Shown: positions 16,273 through 24,862, numbered from the stretch's first letter. The stretch is DNA of 64,000 nt from Rhizobacter koreensis (GCF_013366375.1 NZ_JABWMJ010000011.1:123494-187493); one strand, 5' to 3'. The notes: generated by a model from the sequence alone, not told the origin. Translations and numbers: made by a program.

Positions 16273-17288
16273 GAAGCCTCCCCGTGCTCGCCGCGTGGCG
16301 TCGGGCTGGACGGCACGAACGCGTCGGCGACAAAGCAGGGGCTCGCCAGACCGACCGCCGCCAGCGCGGCGCGGGCCGCATCGACCATCTGCCGCGACCC
16401 GCACGCGTAAACCACTGCGCAAGCCGGGTCCACGCCGTCACGCAGCAGCGCCTCGTGCACGTGACCACGTTCGCCGTGCCATCCGGCGTCAGCGCGGGAC
16501 AGCACCGGGACGTAGCGAAGCGCGGGGTGGAACGCGCGGGGATCCGCGTACAGGTCGGCCGGTCGTCGAGCGCCCCAGTACAAGGCGATCGATCTTGGCT
16601 GTGCTTCGCCGGGCTCGGCAGCGAGCTGCGACAGCATGGCCTTGAGCGGCGCGATGCCGGTGCCGGTGACGAGCACCACCAGGTCCCGCCCGGCCACGTC
16701 GCGAAGAAAGAAGGTTCCGCGCGGCCCCTCCAGATGCAGGAGGTCCCCGACGCGGGCGTGCCCGAACCAGTAGGCGCTCAGCACGCCAGCGTCGATCTCG
16801 CGCACGTGCAGTTCGAGCCGCGCGTCAGGTTGCGGCGCATTCGCGATGGAGTAGCTGCGCTTGATGCCAGCCCGGATCACGTCGATGGACTGCCCGGGCA
16901 GGTACTGCAAGCGCACCTCCCGCGGCAACCGCAAGGTCACCTGCATCACGCCGTCGGCGGGCCGCTCGAGCGCGTCAATCCGGCATGGCAGCGTGCGGAC
17001 CGGGAATGGCTCGAAGATGCCGAGGTCGACGATCTCGAGCTCGACATCGCTGAGCGCCGCAGTCGCGCAGGTGAGCACCCACCCCGCGCGCCGCTCCTCG
17101 GGGCCGAGGCAGTCGTTGCGCTTCACCAGTGCGGTGCTGCCGCTGCGCACGCGCGCCTTGCAGGTGCCGCAGCGCCCGGTGCGGCAGCTGTGTTCGAGGA
17201 CGAGGCCGGCAGTGCCTGCCGCATCCAGCAGCGTCACGCCAGGTTTCGCCTCGAACTGCTTGCGGTTTGCCAGATGAACGATCGCCAC
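16269..17288 (-). CDS. CDP-6-deoxy-delta-3,4-glucoseen reductase (E3), ferredoxin-FAD-NAD type
   Basis: A 339-residue three-domain reductase of the usual DdhD/AscD length. The N-terminal plant-type [2Fe-2S] domain has ligands C35, C40, C43 and C74 (C-x4-C-x2-C-x30-C). It is followed by an FAD domain with KRSYSIAN and an NAD(H) domain with VTGTGIAPLKAML. It passes electrons from NADH to the E1 dehydrase RfbH. It is the first gene of the ddh/asc-like set, 66 bases beyond rmlC, and is coupled to rfbF by ATGA. Confidence 0.92.
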   Translation of the reverse strand: MAIVHLANRKQFEAKPGVTLLDAAGTAGLVLEHSCRTGRCGTCKARVRSGSTALVKRNDCLGPEERRAGWVLTCATAALSDVELEIVDLGIFEPFPVRTLPCRIDALERPADGVMQVTLRLPREVRLQYLPGQSIDVIRAGIKRSYSIANAPQPDARLELHVREIDAGVLSAYWFGHARVGDLLHLEGPRGTFFLRDVAGRDLVVLVTGTGIAPLKAMLSQLAAEPGEAQPRSIALYWGARRPADLYADPRAFHPALRYVPVLSRADAGWHGERGHVHEALLRDGVDPACAVVYACGSRQMVDAARAALAAVGLASPCFVADAFVPSSPTPRGEHGEAS

Positions 17289-17305
17289 ACCGCATTGTCG
17301 AGCAG

Positions 17306-17341
17306 TCGGCGCCGAGCCGCGTCCGCGCGTGTCGGCGCCGC
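17306..17341 (-). repeat. Inverted/direct repeat in the rmlC-E3 gap
   Basis: The 66-base gap between rmlC and the E3 gene contains the palindrome TCGGCGCCGA (17306-17315) and a near copy TCGGCGCCGC at 17332-17341. The two can also pair with each other as a 9-bp stem. There is no T tract, so a simple intrinsic terminator is unlikely. It could be a processing or pausing hairpin between the dTDP and CDP modules. Confidence 0.35.
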
Positions 17342-17354
17342 CTCCCGCTGTCAG

Positions 17355-17903
17355 TCAGTCGAACAGCGCGGCGTCCGCGAACGCACCGCCGGTCGCGTCC
17401 TTGGCCGAAACGGCCGGCGCGCCGACGTCGGGCCACTCGATCGCGAGCCGCGGGTCGTCCCAGCGGATGCACGCCTCCGCGGCCGGCGCGTAGTAGTCGC
17501 TGGTCTTGTACAGGAAGTCGGCGCTCTCGCTCAGCACCAGGAAACCGTGCGCCATGCCCGGCGGCAGCCAGAGCTGGCGATGGTTCTCGCCGCTGAGTTC
17601 GACGCCGACCCAGCGCCCGAACGTCGGGCTGGCGCGCCGCAGGTCGACGGCCACGTCGAACACCGCACCGTGCGTCACGCGGACGAGCTTGCCTTGCGCA
17701 TGCGGCGGCAGCTGGTAGTGCAGGCCGCGCAGCACGCCGCGCCGCGAGCGCGAATGGTTGTCCTGCACGAACTCGACGTGGCCCCCGATCGCCTCGTCGA
17801 ACACCTTCTGGTTGAAGCTTTCCATGAAAAAGCCGCGCGCGTCGCCGAACACGTTCGGCTCGAGGACGACGACGCCGTCGATCGCGGTGCGGGTGACCTT
17901 CAT
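17355..17903 (-). CDS. rmlC: dTDP-4-dehydrorhamnose 3,5-epimerase
   Basis: A 182-residue RmlC of standard length with SRRGVLRGLHYQLPPHAQGKLV, containing the catalytic base histidine, then VFDVAVDLRRASPTFGRWVG with the active-site Asp partner, and LPPGMAHGFLVLSE. It epimerises dTDP-4-keto-6-deoxyglucose at C3 and C5. Its ATG shares one base with the rmlA stop (TGATG), so they are coupled. No rmlD is seen in this window, so rhamnose synthesis needs a reductase elsewhere. Confidence 0.94.
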   Translation of the reverse strand: MKVTRTAIDGVVVLEPNVFGDARGFFMESFNQKVFDEAIGGHVEFVQDNHSRSRRGVLRGLHYQLPPHAQGKLVRVTHGAVFDVAVDLRRASPTFGRWVGVELSGENHRQLWLPPGMAHGFLVLSESADFLYKTSDYYAPAAEACIRWDDPRLAIEWPDVGAPAVSAKDATGGAFADAALFD

Positions 17904-18799
17904 CAGAAGACGGTGCTGTTGACGATCTGCATCAGGTACTGGCCGTAGCCGTTCTTCAGCATCGGCCGAGCCATTTCCTCGAGGCTCTCGCGCGAGATCC
18001 AGCCCGAGCGATAGGCGATCTCTTCCGGGCATGCGACCTTCAGGCCCTGGCGGCGCTCGAGCGTGGCGATGAACTGGCCCGCTTCGAGCAGGCTGTCGTG
18101 GGTGCCGGTGTCGAGCCAGGCGTAGCCGCGGCCCATGATCTCGACGTTGAGCTGGCCCTGGCGCAGGTACTGCGCGTTGACCTCGGTGATCTCGAGCTCG
18201 CCGCGCGGCGACGGCTTGATGCTGGCGGCGATGTCGCACACCTGCTCGTCGTAGAAGTAGAGGCCGGTCACCGCATAGTTGCTCTGCGGGTGCCTGGGCT
18301 TCTCCTCGATGCTGAGGGCGCGCTTGTCGGCGTCGAAGGCGACCACGCCGTAGCGCTCCGGGTCGTGCACGTGATAGGCGAAGACCGATGCGCCTGCGCT
18401 GCGCTCGGTCGCGCTGTGAAGCAGGCGTTGCAGGTCGTGGCCGTAGAAGATGTTGTCGCCCAGCACGAGCGCGCTCGGCTGCCCGTCGACGAACGACTTG
18501 CCGAGGATGAACGCCTGCGCCAGGCCGTCCGGGCTCGGCTGCACGCAGTACCGGATATCGATGCCCCACTTGGCGCCGTCGCCGAGCAGCGCCTCGAAGC
18601 GCGGCGTGTCCTGCGGCGTGCTGATGAGGAGGATCTCGCGGATTCCCGCGAGCATCAGCGTCGCCAGCGGGTAGTAGACCATCGGCTTGTCGTACACCGG
18701 CAGCAGCTGCTTGCTCAGCGCGAGCGTTGCCGGGTGCAGACGGGTGCCGGACCCGCCGGCCAGGATGATGCCCCTGCGGTTCGATGCCGTCGTGCTCAT
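17903..18799 (-). CDS. rmlA: Glucose-1-phosphate thymidylyltransferase
   Basis: A 298-residue RmlA with the nucleotide-binding motif GIILAGGSGTRLHPATL near residue 10, KQLLPVYDKPMVYYPLATLM, LGDNIFYGHDL, SIEEKPRHPQSNYAVTGLYF and WLDTGTHDSLLEA. It makes dTDP-glucose. The ATG at 18799 was chosen over an upstream in-frame ATG because it overlaps the rmlB stop as ATGA and gives the normal protein length. The product feeds RmlB and from there both RmlC and the FdtA/FdtB amino sugar branch. Confidence 0.96.
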   Translation of the reverse strand: MSTTASNRRGIILAGGSGTRLHPATLALSKQLLPVYDKPMVYYPLATLMLAGIREILLISTPQDTPRFEALLGDGAKWGIDIRYCVQPSPDGLAQAFILGKSFVDGQPSALVLGDNIFYGHDLQRLLHSATERSAGASVFAYHVHDPERYGVVAFDADKRALSIEEKPRHPQSNYAVTGLYFYDEQVCDIAASIKPSPRGELEITEVNAQYLRQGQLNVEIMGRGYAWLDTGTHDSLLEAGQFIATLERRQGLKVACPEEIAYRSGWISRESLEEMARPMLKNGYGQYLMQIVNSTVF

Positions 18800-19878
18800 G
18801 CCGCCACCTGCTCGTTCTCGGCTTGCTTGCCGTACTGGGTCTCGAGCCACTGCCGATACGCGCCGGTGCGGATGCCGTCGATCCAGGCGCCGTTGTCGAG
18901 GTACCAGCGCACCGTCTTCTCGACGCCGCTGGCGAAGGTCTCGGTCGGCTGCCAGCCGATCTCGCGCTCGATCTTCGACGGATCGATCGCGTAGCGGCGG
19001 TCGTGCCCCGGGCGGTCCTTCACGTAGGTGATGAGGTCCTCGTAGCGGCCGCTCGCGCGCGGCCGCAGCGCATCGAGCTGGCGGCAGATGGTGGTCACCA
19101 CGTCAATGTTGCGAATCTCGTTCTTGCCGCCGACGTTGTAGACCTCGCCGACGCGGCCACGCGCCAGCACCTGACGGATCGCCTCGCAGTGGTCGCGCAC
19201 GTAGAGCCAGTCACGGACGTTGAGGCCGTCGCCGTACACCGGCAGCGGCTTTCCGTCGAGCGCGTTGAGGATCATCAACGGGATCAGCTTCTCGGGGAAG
19301 TGATAGGGCCCGTAGTTGTTGCTGCAGTTGGTGGTGAGCGTCGGCAGCCCGTAGGTGTGGTGATAGGCGCGCACCAGGTGGTCGCTCGCTGCCTTGCTGG
19401 CCGAGTACGGGCTGTTGGGCGCGTAGGGCGTCGTTTCCGAGAACGCGGGGTCCGTTTCGGCGAGCGAGCCGTAGACCTCGTCGGTCGACACGTGCAGGAA
19501 GCGGAACGCCTCGGCCTCGCCGGGGGCGAGGGCGCCCCAGTAGGCGCGCGTCGCCTCGAGCAGGTTGAAGCTGCCGACCACGTTGGTCTGGATGAACGCG
19601 TCGGGGCCGTGGATGGAGCGGTCGACGTGACTCTCGGCCGCGAAGTGCAGGATCGCGCGCGGGCGGTGCTCGGCGAGCAGCCGATCGACGAGCGCCCGGT
19701 CGCCGACGTCGCCTCGCACCAGCTCGCAGCGGCCGGGCGCGAGCAGCGGCTCGATGGTGCGCACGTTGCCCGCGTAGGTCAGCTTGTCGAGCACGACGAC
19801 GGGCTCGTCATGGTGCGAGAACCAGTGGTGGACGAAGTTTCCGCCGATGAAGCCTGCGGCTCCGGTGATCAACAGCAT
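18796..19878 (-). CDS. rmlB: dTDP-glucose 4,6-dehydratase
   Basis: A 360-residue RmlB. It starts with the NAD motif TGAAGFIGGNFVHHW, has LHFAAESHVDRSI, the active-site VSTDEVYGSL (Thr-Asp-Glu), Y-x3-K in SPYSASKAASDHLV, and NCSNNYGPYHFPEKLIPL. It converts dTDP-glucose to dTDP-4-keto-6-deoxyglucose, the branch point of the locus. It is the first gene of the minus-strand polysaccharide cluster. A possible -10 box (TACAAT, minus strand 20078-20073) lies 195 bases upstream in the gap shared with the divergent def gene. Confidence 0.96.
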   Translation of the reverse strand: MLLITGAAGFIGGNFVHHWFSHHDEPVVVLDKLTYAGNVRTIEPLLAPGRCELVRGDVGDRALVDRLLAEHRPRAILHFAAESHVDRSIHGPDAFIQTNVVGSFNLLEATRAYWGALAPGEAEAFRFLHVSTDEVYGSLAETDPAFSETTPYAPNSPYSASKAASDHLVRAYHHTYGLPTLTTNCSNNYGPYHFPEKLIPLMILNALDGKPLPVYGDGLNVRDWLYVRDHCEAIRQVLARGRVGEVYNVGGKNEIRNIDVVTTICRQLDALRPRASGRYEDLITYVKDRPGHDRRYAIDPSKIEREIGWQPTETFASGVEKTVRWYLDNGAWIDGIRTGAYRQWLETQYGKQAENEQVAA

Positions 19879-20211
19879 CGTGGTGTTCTTTCAGCGAGGC
19901 GCGGAGCCGCTGCAGGCAAGGCGCGTCAATGTCGGGGAGAGCGGCGTCGATCGCCACGCAGAGCGTGGCGCCGGCATGCGGTGCAAGCGGCGTCCGTCGC
20001 CGCACGTCGACCTGGCCAGCGGCCGCGGTCGCCCGCCCGGCCGCCGCGCCACCCGGCCGCCGAACGAGCGCGATTGTAGTCAAGCCCTACCGGGCGCCCG
20101 ACGCACTGTTCGGCGCCGCCGGACACGCCGCCGGCACCGCGCGTGACGAATACACTGCCTTGCGGCGAGCGGCCCCGTTCGCGTGAGCGCGCCGCGCCGA
20201 GCACCCGAGAC
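19879..20211. other. Divergent intergenic region between rmlB and def
   Basis: No gene is supported here. The minus strand carries TACAAT at 20078-20073, a candidate -10 for rmlB. The plus strand carries TACACT at 20151-20156, a candidate -10 for def, 56 bases before its ATG. Neither has a clear -35. The rest is very GC-rich with no T-tract hairpin. Confidence 0.4.
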
Positions 20212-20748
20212 ATGGCCATCCACCCGATCCTCAAGATGGGCGACCCGCGCCTGCTGCGCGTCGCCCAGCCCGTGACGGCGTTCGACACGCCCGAGCTGCG
20301 CAGCCTGGTTGCCGACATGTTCGAGACCATGCGCGCGGTGAACGGCGCCGGACTCGCGGCGCCGCAGATCGGCGTCGACCTGCAGCTCGTCATCTTCGGG
20401 TTCGGACAGAACCAGCGCTACCCCGACGCGCCGGCGGTGCCCGAGACGGTGCTGATCAATCCGGCCATCGAGCCGCTCGGCAGCGACGAGGAAGAGGGCT
20501 GGGAAGGGTGCCTCTCGGTACCCGGCATGCGCGGCGTGGTGCCGCGCTGGCGTCGCATCCGCTACCGCGGCGTCGACGCCCGAGGCGAACCGATCGACCG
20601 CGAGGCCGAGGGCTTTCACGCGCGGGTGGTGCAGCACGAGTGCGACCATCTCGTCGGCAAGCTCTACCCGATGCGGATCCGCGACTTCAGCCGCTTCGGC
20701 TTCACGAGCGTGCTGTTTCCGGGTCTCGACGACGCCAGCGACGACTGA
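20212..20748 (+). CDS. def: Peptide deformylase
   Basis: A 178-residue type I peptide deformylase with the three family motifs in order: GAGLAAPQIGV (residues about 44-54), EGCLSVPGM with the metal-binding cysteine, and QHECDHLVGKLYP with the two metal-binding histidines and the catalytic glutamate. It removes the formyl group from new N-terminal methionines. The ATG at 20212 (MAIHPILKMGDPRLL) matches the family start; the longer frame upstream has no support. It stands apart from fmt, its usual partner, so it may be a second copy. Confidence 0.95.
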   Translation: MAIHPILKMGDPRLLRVAQPVTAFDTPELRSLVADMFETMRAVNGAGLAAPQIGVDLQLVIFGFGQNQRYPDAPAVPETVLINPAIEPLGSDEEEGWEGCLSVPGMRGVVPRWRRIRYRGVDARGEPIDREAEGFHARVVQHECDHLVGKLYPMRIRDFSRFGFTSVLFPGLDDASDD

Positions 20749-20945
20749 GGAGCCGCCTGGTCGACGGCGCCCGGGCGCAGCCGCGCGAGGTTGCCGGACC
20801 CTTCCGGCAGGTAAAGGATCGTGTCGCGAGCCGCCGCTGCCCTCTGCTTGCGCGACGATGCGCCATCGGTGCGGGGGTCGTGCGGCCCGCGCAGGCGCGA
20901 GGCGCGCGGCTTGCCCGTGATCCGCACCCCCAGAGGACACGCTCC

Positions 20946-23468
20946 ATGCCGTTCGCTCGATTTCGCCCTGCTTACCACTTGCATGCGCTGCTCGGCGCGG
21001 CGTTCGCGCTGCTGATTGCGCTCGCGATCGCGCCGGCGTGGGCGCAAGGTGCCGACGCCGACCCGCCCGAGCGCGCCGCGCGCATCGTCGAGACCGCCGG
21101 GCAGGTATGGATCGCGAGCGGCGACGCGGGCGAGTGGATCAGCGCGGTTCGCAACCGTCCGCTCACCGGAGGCGACCGCATCGCCAGCGAGGCCGGTGCG
21201 CGCATCGAGCTCAGCCTCGGATCGACCGTGCTGCGCCTCGATGCGTCGAGCGAGCTCGAGATCGTCGAGCTCGACGACAGCCGCTTCGTGGTCGAGCTGC
21301 ACGACGGCTCGCTGGCGGTGCGCCTGACGCAGCCCGAAGCGCTGCGCGAGTTCGAGGTGCTGACCGCCGAAGGGCGCTTTCGCGCGCAGCGTGCCGGCCG
21401 CTACCGCATCGACCGCGACGACGGGTCGAGCTGGCTCACCGCCTACGCGGGCGAGGCGCTGTTCGAGCGCGACCGCACCGCGCTCGTGGTGCATCAGGGC
21501 CAGCGCGCCGAGTTCTGGCTCGACGCCGCGGGGGCGGCGCAGTACAGCCTGGGCGAGCCGCAGCGCGACGCGTTCTGGTCCTGGAGCGAGGAACGCGACC
21601 GCGGACTCGACCGCATCGCGGCGATGCCGTACGTGCCGCCCGAGATGACGGGCGTCGAGGACCTCGACCGCTACGGCAACTGGGAGCAGAACGCCGAGTA
21701 CGGACCGTTGTGGATCCCCCGCGGCGTGCCGGCCGACTGGGCGCCGTACAGCACCGGCCACTGGGCGTGGATCGCGCCCTGGGGCTGGACCTGGGTCGAC
21801 GATGCGCCGTGGGGCTTCGCGCCGTTCCACTACGGGCGCTGGGTCTACCACCGCAACACCTGGTGCTGGGCGCCCGGGCGCTACACGCGGCGGCCGGTGT
21901 TCGCGCCGGCGCTGGTGGCGTGGATCGGCGGCCGCCCGGGGCCGGGTCATGGGCGGCCGATCGGCTGGTTTCCGCTCGCGCCACGCGAGCCCTACGTGCC
22001 CGGCTACCGCGCGAGCCCGCGCTACCTGCGCGACATCAACGCCGGTCACTGGCGCGGCGGCAACATCGCCGACCTGACCGACGAGCGCCGGCGCGATCGA
22101 CACGAGTTCTTCAACCGCCGCTTTCCGCATGCGGTGACGGTGGTGCCCGAGAGCGTGCTCGCCAACCGCGAGCCGGTGCGACCGAACGCGATCCGCTTTC
22201 GCGACTCGCCGTTCGCCCGCGAGATCGCCGCGCAGCCGCAGCACGTGCCCGTGCTGCTCGCGCCGCCGATCGGCGCGCCGGCGCGCCGTGCCGACGCCGA
22301 CGTGCGGCGGCCGCCGGGTCTGGCACGGCTCGACGCCGACGCCCGTGGGCCGCGTTTTGGCGCCGAGCGGCGCGGCGACGGCCCCGGCGCCGATCGACGC
22401 GAGCGCGCAGGCTTCGCCGCCGGGCGTGGCGTCGACGACGTGCGCGAGCGCGGCCGCGTCGAGGGTCGCGGCGAGCCGGAGCGCGACGCGCGTTCGGACC
22501 GCGGCCGCGGCAGCCCCGACGGTGCGCGGTTGCGCGAAGGTCGCGAGCGCGGCGACTTCGGCGCGCGTTCGGGCGTTCCGGCGGCGAGCCCGGCCGAGTC
22601 GCCGGGCGGCTTCGGCGGGTCCACGCCAGGGGCGGCCCGCTCGACGCCGAGCTTCACGACGTCCACACCCGCCGGGGTGCCACCGACTGCAGGCTTCTCC
22701 ACGTCGACCCGGCCGGCGCAACCCGGCGGCGTTGCGGGCGTTCCGGGCGGCGGCACGGCCCCGTCCGACGGCATCGCCGGATTGCCGGGCGAGCGAGGCG
22801 GCCGAGGGCGCTCGGGTGGGTTCGACACCAGGCCGGGCGCAGGGCGCGAGACGGGCCGCGACCGCCCGACCACGTCGACGAGTCCTCCGGCGGGCGCGCT
22901 GGGCGCGCCACCCGGCGTGATCGCACCGGCCGCTCCCGCCGTCGTGCCGGCGCCAGCTGCACCGGCGGTCGTGCCGCCGGTGCGCAACACCGAGCCGCGC
23001 AACTGGCGCGAGCGCGGCGGCGAGCGTTGGCGGGCGGGCGAGGGTGGCTCTTCCGGCGAGCCGGTGCGGGTCGGCCCGGCGGCCGGGAACGAGCCGCGCG
23101 AACGTCCGCGCTACGGCGAGGGTCCGCGCGGGGGCGATGGCCCGCGCGGGGGCGATGGCCCGCGCTGGAGCGGCCGCGCCCCGATGGCACCGCCTGCGCC
23201 GGTCACCGGTGCCGCACCGGCTGCGGTGCAGCCGATGGCGCCGGTGGCACCGATGCGTTCGCCTGCGCCGCCGGCGATCACCCCCGTCGCGCCGATGACG
23301 CCGCCGGTGCGCGAGGCGCCGCGTGCCATCGCGCCGATGCAGCCGGTCGCGCCGATCCAAGCACCGCGCGCCGGCATGCCGGACGGCCGGCCTGAGTTCG
23401 GTGCGCCCGGAGGTCCGGACCGCCGGGGCGGCTTCGAGCGGCGCGGCGGCGAGCGCCGAGAGCGCTAG
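20946..23468 (+). CDS. Large secreted FecR-like / DUF6600-type protein with a disordered tail
   Basis: An 840-residue predicted exported protein. It has a signal peptide with a hydrophobic core and a cleavage site near PAWA-QG (residues about 30-35), then a FecR-like beta domain (about 45-190: AGQVWIASGDAGEWI ... ITLGSTVLRL-like strands). A Trp/Tyr/Pro/Gly-rich region follows (about 230-380: WAPYSTGHWAWIAPWGWTW, FAPFHYGRWVYH), typical of DUF6600 proteins. The last 400 or so residues are low-complexity Arg/Gly/Pro/Ala and presumably disordered, with a short tandem repeat. The function is unknown; an envelope or matrix-associated role is inferred from export and composition. It ends 13 bases from the convergent tesA gene. 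Confidence 0.8.
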   Translation: MPFARFRPAYHLHALLGAAFALLIALAIAPAWAQGADADPPERAARIVETAGQVWIASGDAGEWISAVRNRPLTGGDRIASEAGARIELSLGSTVLRLDASSELEIVELDDSRFVVELHDGSLAVRLTQPEALREFEVLTAEGRFRAQRAGRYRIDRDDGSSWLTAYAGEALFERDRTALVVHQGQRAEFWLDAAGAAQYSLGEPQRDAFWSWSEERDRGLDRIAAMPYVPPEMTGVEDLDRYGNWEQNAEYGPLWIPRGVPADWAPYSTGHWAWIAPWGWTWVDDAPWGFAPFHYGRWVYHRNTWCWAPGRYTRRPVFAPALVAWIGGRPGPGHGRPIGWFPLAPREPYVPGYRASPRYLRDINAGHWRGGNIADLTDERRRDRHEFFNRRFPHAVTVVPESVLANREPVRPNAIRFRDSPFAREIAAQPQHVPVLLAPPIGAPARRADADVRRPPGLARLDADARGPRFGAERRGDGPGADRRERAGFAAGRGVDDVRERGRVEGRGEPERDARSDRGRGSPDGARLREGRERGDFGARSGVPAASPAESPGGFGGSTPGAARSTPSFTTSTPAGVPPTAGFSTSTRPAQPGGVAGVPGGGTAPSDGIAGLPGERGGRGRSGGFDTRPGAGRETGRDRPTTSTSPPAGALGAPPGVIAPAAPAVVPAPAAPAVVPPVRNTEPRNWRERGGERWRAGEGGSSGEPVRVGPAAGNEPRERPRYGEGPRGGDGPRGGDGPRWSGRAPMAPPAPVTGAAPAAVQPMAPVAPMRSPAPPAITPVAPMTPPVREAPRAIAPMQPVAPIQAPRAGMPDGRPEFGAPGGPDRRGGFERRGGERRER
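23124..23165 (+). repeat. 18-bp tandem repeat inside the DUF6600-type gene
   Basis: An 18-base unit (starting CCGCGCGGGGGCGATGGC) is present twice in tandem at 23124-23159, and a third partial copy follows. It encodes the six-residue repeat PRGGDG. Such perfect short repeats are candidates for length variation by slippage, in a region that is anyway low-complexity. Confidence 0.7.
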
Positions 23469-23481
23469 GCCAGGTGAGCGC

Positions 23482-24177
23482 TCAGCGCGCCTGCAGCAGC
23501 GCGACGAGCGCCGGCCACACCGTGCCGAGAATCGTCGGCTGCGCTGCCGCGGTGGGGTGGATGCGATCCGGCTGGAACAGCCGCTCGGCATCGGCGACGT
23601 CGGCGACGCCTTTCAGAAGAAACGGCACCAGCGCCGCCTTCTCCTCGCGCGCGACCTGCTCGAAGAGGCCGGCGAAGCGCTCGCCGTACTGACGCCCGTA
23701 GTTGGGGGGGATCTGCAGGCCGAGGATCAGCACCTTGGCGCCGGCGGCACGCGACCGCTGGGCCATGAACTGCAGGTTGGCGCGGGTGGTGTCGAGCGGC
23801 AGGCCGCGCAGCGCGTCGTTGCCGCCGAGCTCGAGCACGACGGCGTCGGGCCGATGCTGTTTCAGCAACGCCGGCAGCCTCGAACGCCCGCCGGCCGTCG
23901 TCTCGCCGCTGACGCTGGCGTTGACGACGCGTGCGTCCGCGAACGCCGGATCGTCCGCGAGGCGCTTCTCGAGCAGCGCGACCCACCCGCTGCCGCGCTT
24001 CAAGCCGTATTCGGCCGACAGGCTGTCGCCGACGATGAGGATGGTCCGCGTCTTGCCTGCTGCGCCGGCCAGCGCATCGAGCGGGCGCCCCGCCCAGAGC
24101 GCCGCGAGCAGCGCGGTACAGTGCGCGGCCCAACGCCGGCGGCCCGCGTTCACCTGCACCCGTTCATCGATTTCCAT
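23482..24177 (-). CDS. tesA: Periplasmic arylesterase/lysophospholipase, SGNH hydrolase (TesA-like)
   Basis: An SGNH-family esterase with block I GDSLSAEYGL (catalytic serine), block III GGNDALRG and block V DRIHPTAAAQ (Asp and His). The N-terminus has a basic then hydrophobic stretch (RRRWAAHCTALLAALWAG), consistent with export. The start is unsure. ATG 24177 overlaps the start of the divergent ABC gene within the tetranucleotide CATG. GTG codons at 24159 and 24153 would give a more usual signal peptide. The divergent tesA-ybbA arrangement is conserved in many proteobacteria. Confidence 0.9.
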   Translation of the reverse strand: MEIDERVQVNAGRRRWAAHCTALLAALWAGRPLDALAGAAGKTRTILIVGDSLSAEYGLKRGSGWVALLEKRLADDPAFADARVVNASVSGETTAGGRSRLPALLKQHRPDAVVLELGGNDALRGLPLDTTRANLQFMAQRSRAAGAKVLILGLQIPPNYGRQYGERFAGLFEQVAREEKAALVPFLLKGVADVADAERLFQPDRIHPTAAAQPTILGTVWPALVALLQAR

Positions 24178-24862
24178 GTCCGAACCCATCATCGCCGTCG
24201 AGCAGTTGACCAAGCAGGTGCAGGACTCGACCGGCACCCTGACCATTCTCCATGCAATCGATTTCCGTCTGGAACCGCGGGAATCGGTGGCGATCGTCGG
24301 CGCGTCGGGCTCCGGCAAGAGCACGCTGCTGTCGATCATGGCCGGGCTCGACACGCCGACGTCGGGCACCGTGCGGCTCGCCGGCACCGATCTCTTCAGC
24401 CTCGACGAGGACGCGCGCGCCGCGCTGCGCGCCGAGCGCGTCGGCTTCGTGTTCCAGAGCTTCCAGCTGCTGGCCAACCTGAACGCGCTCGAGAACGTGA
24501 TGCTGCCGCTCGAGCTGCGCGGCGTGCCCGACGCGCGGGCGCGCGCCGCCGACATGCTGGGGCGCGTGGGTCTTGGCGAGCGCCTGCGCCACTACCCGCG
24601 CGTGCTCTCGGGCGGCGAACAGCAGCGCGTCGCGCTGGCGCGCGCCTTCGTCGTCGCGCCGGCGGTGCTGTTCGCCGACGAGCCCACCGGCAGTCTCGAC
24701 TTCGCGACCGGCGCGACGGTGATGGAGCTGATGTTCGAGCTGAACCGCGAGGCCGGAACCACGCTGGTGCTCGTCACGCACGACCGCTCCATCGCCGAGC
24801 GCTGCGACCGCCAGCTGCGCATCGAGGCAGGGCGCATCGACGTCGGGCTCGCGACCGCCTGA
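24176..24862 (+). CDS. ybbA: ABC transporter ATP-binding protein, YbbA/LolD type
   Basis: A 228-residue ABC ATPase with Walker A GASGSGKST (near residue 42), Q-loop FVFQSFQLL, signature LSGGEQQRVALARAF, Walker B AVLFADEPTGSLD and the switch histidine in VTHDRS. It belongs to the MacB/LolD/YbbA family that powers lipoprotein or efflux-type permeases. The usual YbbP permease partner is not encoded next to it here, since the next gene converges. It is divergent from tesA. The ATG at 24176 fits the family N-terminus, although no clear ribosome binding site precedes it. Confidence 0.92.
   Translation: MSEPIIAVEQLTKQVQDSTGTLTILHAIDFRLEPRESVAIVGASGSGKSTLLSIMAGLDTPTSGTVRLAGTDLFSLDEDARAALRAERVGFVFQSFQLLANLNALENVMLPLELRGVPDARARAADMLGRVGLGERLRHYPRVLSGGEQQRVALARAFVVAPAVLFADEPTGSLDFATGATVMELMFELNREAGTTLVLVTHDRSIAERCDRQLRIEAGRIDVGLATA

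Noticed and set aside
18784..20079. 431-residue open frame on the plus strand over rmlB
   Set aside because: It is antisense to a clear rmlB gene, rich in Val/Ala/Arg/Asp from GC-skewed codons, and shows no family motif.
20770..20820. Hairpin GCCGGA-CCCT-TCCGGC after def as a terminator
   Set aside because: The stem is only 6 bp and is followed by AGGTAAAGG with no T tract.
20664..23591. 975-residue minus-strand frame over the DUF6600-type gene
   Set aside because: No start context and no motif; produced by the biased codon use of the plus-strand gene.
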